Translations under genes and position numbers: made by a program
Source of the DNA: Luteibacter sp. OK325
Lineage (GTDB): Bacteria > Pseudomonadota > Gammaproteobacteria > Xanthomonadales > Rhodanobacteraceae
Reading direction: 5' to 3'
Assembly (NCBI RefSeq): GCF_003050935.1
Contig: NZ_QAOX01000002.1
Span: 434,001 to 498,000 of the forward strand
DNA length: 64,000 nt
In this document: positions 59,280-64,000 of the stretch, one piece after another
How positions within the stretch are numbered: position 1 is the stretch's first letter
Layout of the letters: each line of letters begins with the position of its first letter
Notes under the pieces: generated by a model
What the model was told of the DNA's origin: nothing
The model's input: the letters and a program-made list of their open reading frames with translations, nothing else
Databases searched by the model: none

Positions 59280-60446
59280 GCCTGCCGCGGCGCACATCCG
59301 CTCCAGATCGACATACCCAGTGAATCGCGCGTCGCGCCCGCACCCCGGGCACTCCGGGTCACGCTTCAACGTCAGTTCGCGAAAACGCATAGCGAGCGCG
59401 TCGTAAGTCAGGAGGCGTCCGACCAGCGGCTGCCCGATATCCAGTATGAGCTTCATCGCCTCGGTGGCCTGCACCATTCCGACCAGCCCGGGTAACACGC
59501 CCAGCACGCCTGCCTCGCTGCAGTTCGGTGCGTCCGCGGCGGCTGGCGGCTCAGGGAACAGGCAGCGGTAACACGGAGAATCCGCACGGCGTGGATCGAA
59601 GACACTCGCCTGGCCGGTAAATCGCTCGATCGCCGCGTACACCATCGGGATACCCAGCTGTCGCGTCGCCGCTGCCAGAAGGTAGCGGGTCGCGAAGTTG
59701 TCGGCGCCGTCGATCACCACGTCGTGCTCGCGAATCAGGGCCTCAACGTTGTCGGCGCAAAGGCGCTCGACGACGCAGTGCACATGGATGCGCGGATTCA
59801 ATGCGGCCAGCGTCATCCGTGCGGATGCGGCCTTACTCATGCCGACGCGGGCATCCGCATGGACCACCTGCCGATGCAGGTTGGAGCGCTCGACACGGTC
59901 GTCGTCGATCACCGTGAGGTGACCCACGCCGGCGGCAGCAAGGTAGAGCAAGGCAGGCGCACCGAGCCCACCCGCGCCGATCACCACCACGCGCGCATTC
60001 GTCAGCTTCGCCTGGCCAGCTTCGCCCACCTGGGGTAGCAACACCTGGCGCGCATACCTCTCGGCGGCGTCGGCATCGAGCGCACCGGCGACGACGGGAA
60101 GACCCGCCACCTTCCAGGCACCCATGCCGCCATTGACGGACGAGACGCTCCGATAGCCCATGCGTTGCAGGGCTTCGGCGGCCAACAGCGAGCGCTGGCC
60201 ACTGCCACAGAGAAGGAGGATGTCGCGATCACGGTCAGGCTCGGCCTGTTCGATCCGCAGCTCGAGGAACCCGCGGGACAGACCCAGCGCGCCGGTCGGC
60301 GTGCCACTGGCACGCTCGTTGTCCTCACGGACGTCGACGAGCAACGCACCGCCAGCCTGCCGGACGAAGGCCTCAGCGGCGGCGACTTCAGGAACGCGCA
60401 GGCGCAACTCGGCCAGCCAACGTTCCCGATCCAGACCTTCAGACAT
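59277..60446 (-). CDS. moeB: Rhodanese-MoeB/ThiF fusion, sulfur-carrier adenylyltransferase
   Basis: A 389-residue protein with a rhodanese domain at residues about 20-120 (active Cys in LLCGSGQRSLLAAEALQRMGY) ahead of a ThiF/MoeB E1-like domain. The E1 part has the ATP loop VIGAGGLGAPALLYLAAAG, DDRVERSNLHRQ and DGADNFATRYLL. Zinc pairs CYRC and CPGC and a conserved NCSEAGVLG are present. It activates the C-terminus of a sulfur-carrier protein for molybdopterin, thiamin or tRNA thiolation. The rhodanese domain comes first, the reverse of the human MOCS3 arrangement. Confidence 0.93.
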   Translation of the reverse strand: MSEGLDRERWLAELRLRVPEVAAAEAFVRQAGGALLVDVREDNERASGTPTGALGLSRGFLELRIEQAEPDRDRDILLLCGSGQRSLLAAEALQRMGYRSVSSVNGGMGAWKVAGLPVVAGALDADAAERYARQVLLPQVGEAGQAKLTNARVVVIGAGGLGAPALLYLAAAGVGHLTVIDDDRVERSNLHRQVVHADARVGMSKAASARMTLAALNPRIHVHCVVERLCADNVEALIREHDVVIDGADNFATRYLLAAATRQLGIPMVYAAIERFTGQASVFDPRRADSPCYRCLFPEPPAAADAPNCSEAGVLGVLPGLVGMVQATEAMKLILDIGQPLVGRLLTYDALAMRFRELTLKRDPECPGCGRDARFTGYVDLERMCAAAG

Positions 60447-60472
60447 GCGAGGCTCCCCGATGAGGGCGACGC

Positions 60473-61870
60473 TTACTTTTCGCGCCGTTTCGCGTTACGG
60501 ATCATGCGCTGACGCTTTTGCTGCTGGCTATCCGACAGGACGTTCTTCTTGCCCGCGAACGGATTCTCGCCATCGCGGAAATCGATGCGGATCGGCGTGC
60601 CTTCCAGCTTGTACCGCTTCCGGAAGAAGCCTTCCAGGTAACGACGATACGCCGGCGCGATGTGCTTGGTGCGGCTGCCGTGGATGATGATCGTCGGCGG
60701 GTTGAAACCGCCGGGATGTGCGTAGCGCAGCTTCGGGGCATGACCGCGAACCAGCGGCGGCTGATAGGCCTCGTAGGCTTTCTCGAGCGTCCGCGTCAGG
60801 TCACTGGAGGTCATTACCTTGGTCGCAGCCGCGTGGGCACGGACGACAGCCTTCATCAGTTCGCTGAGGCCGGAGCCGTGCAGCGCCGAGATGAAGACGG
60901 TCTTCGCCCACTCGACGAAGGCCAGGCGGCGCCCGAGCGCGGCCATGCACTGGTCGCGAGCGTACTTGTCCATGCCGTCCCACTTGTTGACGGCAATGAC
61001 CAGCGCGCGCCCCTCTTCCATGGCACCGCCGATGAGGGTGAGATCCTGGTCGGCGAGGTTCTCGCGCGCGTCGATCATCACCACCGTAACCTGCGAGGCA
61101 GCAATGGACTGGAGCGTCTTGATAACACTGAATTTTTCTACCGCTTCCTCGACACGTGCGCGGCGACGGACACCGGCGGTATCGATCAGCGTGAAGCGCT
61201 TGCCGTCCCGCTCGAGCGGAACGCGAATGGGGTCGCGCGTGGTGCCGGCCACATCGGAGACGATGAGGCGCTCCTCGCCGAGCAGACGGTTGATCAGGGT
61301 GGACTTGCCCGCATTGGGGCGTCCCACGATGGCGACACGGATACCCTGGTCGGCAAGACCCGGATCGTCGTCGCGATCGTCGGGCAGGTGGTTGAGCGAG
61401 CGCTCCACCAGCACGTCGACGCCGCGGTTGTGCGCCGCCGACATGGGCAGGGTTTCAGCCATGCCGAACGAGGCGAACTCACCGAGCGCCACGGCCTCGT
61501 CGACGCCGTCGGTCTTGTTGACCACGACGATGACCGGCTTGCCGCTGCGGCGCAGCTCGTTGAGGATGCTGGCGTCCTGCGGGAGCACGCCGTCACGCGC
61601 ATCGACGACGAAGACCAGCAGGTGGGCTTCCTCGATGGCGAGGCGAACCTGTGTCGCCGTCAGGCCCTCAATACCTTCGTCGCTGCCCGACAGACCACCC
61701 GTGTCCACGACCACGAAGGGTCGCGGACCAAGACGACAGACACCGTAGTGTCTGTCACGAGTAACGCCGGGCATATCGGCGACGAGGGCGTCCCTGCTAC
61801 GCGTCAGCGCATTATAGAGGGTCGACTTACCGACATTGGGGCGGCCGACCAGGGCGACGACGGGCAACAT
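60473..61870 (-). CDS. der: GTPase Der (EngA)
   Basis: A 465-residue essential ribosome-assembly GTPase with two consecutive G domains and a C-terminal KH-like domain. G domain 1: [24 protein letters not shown] domain 2: [26 protein letters not shown]. The KH-like part contains [18 protein letters not shown]. Standard length. It lies downstream of bamB and yfgM on the same strand, the conserved yfgM-bamB-der order. Confidence 0.97.
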   Translation of the reverse strand: MLPVVALVGRPNVGKSTLYNALTRSRDALVADMPGVTRDRHYGVCRLGPRPFVVVDTGGLSGSDEGIEGLTATQVRLAIEEAHLLVFVVDARDGVLPQDASILNELRRSGKPVIVVVNKTDGVDEAVALGEFASFGMAETLPMSAAHNRGVDVLVERSLNHLPDDRDDDPGLADQGIRVAIVGRPNAGKSTLINRLLGEERLIVSDVAGTTRDPIRVPLERDGKRFTLIDTAGVRRRARVEEAVEKFSVIKTLQSIAASQVTVVMIDARENLADQDLTLIGGAMEEGRALVIAVNKWDGMDKYARDQCMAALGRRLAFVEWAKTVFISALHGSGLSELMKAVVRAHAAATKVMTSSDLTRTLEKAYEAYQPPLVRGHAPKLRYAHPGGFNPPTIIIHGSRTKHIAPAYRRYLEGFFRKRYKLEGTPIRIDFRDGENPFAGKKNVLSDSQQQKRQRMIRNAKRREK

Positions 61871-61893
61871 GGGAGGGGCAGTATTCCTGTGGA

Positions 61894-63093
61894 TCAGTTC
61901 GTCGGGATGCGGTAGGCGCCGATATGGCCCTCGACATCTTCGACGTATACGGTGTCACCCACCACGACGGGCTGGGCACGAATGGCTTTGCTGGACAGGC
62001 GCTCGCGGGCTACGATCTTGCCGTTGCTGCCGTCGATCCAGTGGATGTGGCCGTCGAGATCGCCGACCACCGCGTACTTGCCCTGCGCCGCAGGACCGGT
62101 GAGCCAGCGGTACTTCAGGTCACCCTGCTTCCAGATATTGGCGCCGGTCGACTTGTCGAAAGCGAACACCTGGGACTCGTCGTCCACGCCGTAGACGGCG
62201 TTTTCGTGCACGTCCAGCGAGGTGAAGGTCGAGAAGCCGTGGTTCCACAGCGGGCGACCGCTGGGGCCGTCGATCGCGGTCAGCTGACCGTGATATGCCG
62301 CACCGTAGAGGGTGGCACCGTCGAGGACGAGCGCGCCATCGGCGTCGCTCAGGCGATCGATTTCGGTACGGCCTTCGCCGGTGGCGAGGGTCTGCTCCCA
62401 GAGCTTCTCGCCGTTGTCGAGACGGATGGCGGTGAGCTTGCCGGCGTCGGTGCCCATGAACACGACGCCGTTGGCGACGAGCAGGCGGCCGTTGCCACGC
62501 AGGCTGAGCAGCGGCACCACGGCCTGGTCGTAGGCCCAGCGACGTTCGCCGGTGGTGGTGTCGATGCCATAGACGCGACCGTCGTTGCAGCGAACCACGA
62601 CGAGGTCGCCGACGATGACCGGCGCAGTGATGACTTCCGAGGAAACCTCGGCAGCCCAGCGACGCTCGCCGTCCTTCGCGTTGATGCCGTACAGATGGCC
62701 GTCGAGCGTGCCGATGGCGACCAGGTCACCCGCGGCGCCCGGGCCACCCGAGAAACGGGCGTCTTCGCGCTTGTCATCGCCCCAGCCGAACCAGCCGTGC
62801 TGGCGGATGCTCTTGGACCACAGCTTCTTGCCGGTCGAGGCTTCGAAAGCCGCGATCTTTCCGTCGGTGCTGGCGGCGTAGACAACGCCGTCGACAACCG
62901 CAGGACGCATGCGTACGCCGGACTCCGCCGCACCGTCACCGATGCTGGACTTCCACAGGCGCTGGACCTTGACGGTCGGCTCGAACTTCTTGTCGAGCGG
63001 GGTCGGCGGTTCGACGTTTTCCTTCTTGAACGAATGGCAGCCGGCCAGAACGACCAGCGACGAAGTCAACGCGATTGCCCAAAAACGTTTCAT
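61894..63093 (-). CDS. bamB: Outer-membrane assembly lipoprotein BamB
   Basis: A 399-residue lipoprotein of the BAM complex that inserts beta-barrel proteins into the outer membrane. The signal peptide ends in the lipobox LAGCHSF. Eight WD-like PQQ blades follow, each with GxxYxxxxxGxxxAxD-type strands such as [20 protein letters not shown]. The ATG overlaps the yfgM stop by 4 bp, so the two are coupled. Confidence 0.96.
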   Translation of the reverse strand: MKRFWAIALTSSLVVLAGCHSFKKENVEPPTPLDKKFEPTVKVQRLWKSSIGDGAAESGVRMRPAVVDGVVYAASTDGKIAAFEASTGKKLWSKSIRQHGWFGWGDDKREDARFSGGPGAAGDLVAIGTLDGHLYGINAKDGERRWAAEVSSEVITAPVIVGDLVVVRCNDGRVYGIDTTTGERRWAYDQAVVPLLSLRGNGRLLVANGVVFMGTDAGKLTAIRLDNGEKLWEQTLATGEGRTEIDRLSDADGALVLDGATLYGAAYHGQLTAIDGPSGRPLWNHGFSTFTSLDVHENAVYGVDDESQVFAFDKSTGANIWKQGDLKYRWLTGPAAQGKYAVVGDLDGHIHWIDGSNGKIVARERLSSKAIRAQPVVVGDTVYVEDVEGHIGAYRIPTN

Positions 63094-63740
63094 GCACCCT
63101 GCTTCCCGGCCACTGCCAGATCATCGAGCTTCGTTTGAACCACACCGCGCTGCGGTGCGCTGTCGCCCATCGCGGCGATCGCCGCCTGATAGGCTTTGCG
63201 TGCGTCGTCGTGGCGTCCAAGCTTGACCAGCGCATCGCCACGGAGTTCCTGTGCGATCGCAGCGAACGACTTGCCTTGCATGGCGTCGAGCGTCGCGATG
63301 GCTTCTTCTGCCTTGCCCTGGGCGAACTTCAGCTGCGCCATGCGCAGATCGACCAGGGATTTGAGCGTTTCGTCCTTGGCATGGGCTTTGGCCCATTCCA
63401 GGTCACCACCGACCTTGTCCAGCTGACCGGCGACCAGATTGCGCTGGGCACGTTCGCTGGCGGCAAATACCGACCAGGCGGTGTCCGGGTAGTCCTTCAA
63501 CAGACCCTCGGTGCGCACGTCGATCTCGGTGGCTTTGTTCTGGGCAACGGCCAGCTGCAACGCCGTGTAATCGCTGGCGGCGGCCTGCTCATGACCGGCG
63601 CGATGGGACTTCCACTGCTGCCAGCCGAAGATCAGCACCAGGCCAAGCACGATGCCGACGAGGATGGACACGCCATTCTTGCGAAGCCATTGCTGGACTC
63701 GCTCGCCCTGCTCGTAATCGTCGTATACGTCGAAAGACAT
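63090..63740 (-). CDS. yfgM: YfgM-like tetratricopeptide ancillary protein
   Basis: A 216-residue inner-membrane protein. A short cytoplasmic start (MSFDVYDDYEQGERVQQWLR) is followed by one helix (GVSILVGIVLGLVLIFGW) and a periplasmic TPR-like domain. YfgM is an ancillary SecYEG translocon partner linked to PpiD and the periplasmic chaperone network. ATG 63740 is used. First gene of yfgM-bamB-der in the window. Confidence 0.93.
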   Translation of the reverse strand: MSFDVYDDYEQGERVQQWLRKNGVSILVGIVLGLVLIFGWQQWKSHRAGHEQAAASDYTALQLAVAQNKATEIDVRTEGLLKDYPDTAWSVFAASERAQRNLVAGQLDKVGGDLEWAKAHAKDETLKSLVDLRMAQLKFAQGKAEEAIATLDAMQGKSFAAIAQELRGDALVKLGRHDDARKAYQAAIAAMGDSAPQRGVVQTKLDDLAVAGKQGA

Positions 63741-63845
63741 GCAATCACCCACTGCGCTCCGCGCAGCCAAACTTTGGAGGGAACGAGCCCACACCGGCCA
63801 TCAGCGATGGAGTGGCATGGATCAATAGGTAAGGATAACCGAAAG

Positions 63846-63867
63846 CGCGGGCCGGCGGGCCCGCGCG
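63846..63867. terminator. Strong GC hairpin downstream of the partial gene
   Basis: GCGCGGGCC and GGCCCGCGC are exact complements around a 4-base loop. It lies 27 bp beyond the stop of the partial gene at the right edge. Only a short T-rich stretch (CTTTCGGTT) follows on the minus strand. Confidence 0.55.
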
Positions 63868-63893
63868 AACACGCTACGGTCGCGGAAACCGGT

Positions 63894-64000
63894 CAGTACG
63901 AGACCGGCGCCGCCTTGCCGTCGTGGATATCGACGCGGAAGCGAGCCACGTTGGCACGACGGAAGGTGTCGATCTCCACCGGCTGGCCGTCGATCGTGGC
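63894..64000 (-). CDS. C-terminal fragment of an unidentified protein
   Basis: An open minus-strand frame enters from the right edge and stops at 63894 with the end ATIDGQPVEIDTFRRANVAR, then FRVDIHDGKAAPVSY. Thirty-five codons are visible. I do not recognise it. In related genomes hisS usually precedes yfgM, but this tail does not look like HisS. A hairpin follows the stop. Confidence 0.5.

Noticed and set aside
60518-61915. 465-codon open frame opposite der
   Set aside because: Shadow of der; no signal, motif or ribosome site supports it.
61924-63138. 404-codon open frame opposite bamB
   Set aside because: Shadow produced by third-position GC of bamB; repeats merely mirror the propeller blades.

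Overview
The window is GC-rich, densely coded chromosomal DNA from a gammaproteobacterium. The gene set includes YaeQ, an RcsB-like regulator, a cyo quinol oxidase, MipA, a large TonB receptor, and the der-bamB-yfgM block. Together with short dispersed palindromes of the GTGGGAGCC(G)...GGCGA type, it points to the Lysobacterales (Xanthomonadales), most likely Rhodanobacteraceae (Luteibacter/Dyella/Rhodanobacter-like). That placement is inference from gene content and style; no search was run. There is no rRNA, tRNA, insertion sequence, prophage or CRISPR array that I can see. Nearly all long overlapping ORFs on opposite strands are GC-rich shadows.

Layout. 1-10 kb: catalase-peroxidase katG behind a good OxyR-type site, several alpha/beta hydrolases, YaeQ, a TMEM175-type channel, a PAS hybrid kinase and an RraB-like protein. 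10-15 kb: an unusual archaeal-type methyltransferase, an MmyB-type regulator with a divergent MFS exporter, and an SDR with a divergent AraC regulator. 15-22 kb: a phosphatase, a serine beta-lactamase-like protein, a LytS/LytR pair, msrBA, and an OmpR/HK pair divergent from mipA. 23-29 kb: a tiny ParS/MbcA-like protein, the cyoABCD operon, and a divergent MocR regulator. 29-36 kb: zwf, an SDR, yjjX, a chemoreceptor and pgm, separated by clusters of REP palindromes. 36-38.8 kb: a compact Rcs-like relay (RcsB-like regulator plus a degenerate ATPase-Hpt protein), a sirtuin and tadA. 39-45 kb: a second MocR-type regulator with a divergent AhpD-like protein, a JmjC-like cupin protein, an AT-richer 0.4 kb gap and a TonB receptor. 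45-52.7 kb: tag, a SnoaL-like protein, Old Yellow Enzyme, an aldo/keto reductase with a LysR regulator, HxlR with a divergent MFS, and a thioredoxin-2 variant. 52.7-54.4 kb: a hipBA toxin-antitoxin module. 54.4-64 kb: guaB-guaA, folD, a GNAT, a rhodanese-MoeB fusion, der, bamB and yfgM.

Recurring themes are redox and electrophile defence (katG, msrBA, HxlR/MFS, OYE/AKR/LysR, AhpD-like, trxC-like, the NADPH-producing zwf) and signal transduction (five kinase-type proteins). The observations I rate highest are the miniature Rcs-like phosphorelay, the three-copy operator in front of hipBA, the cyo-divergent MocR gene with repeated ATCCATA boxes, the orphan ParS/MbcA-like protein, the archaeal-type methyltransferase, and the 11-bp tandem half-sites between the OmpR-family pair and mipA. 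I did not find a clearly new defence or mobile system.
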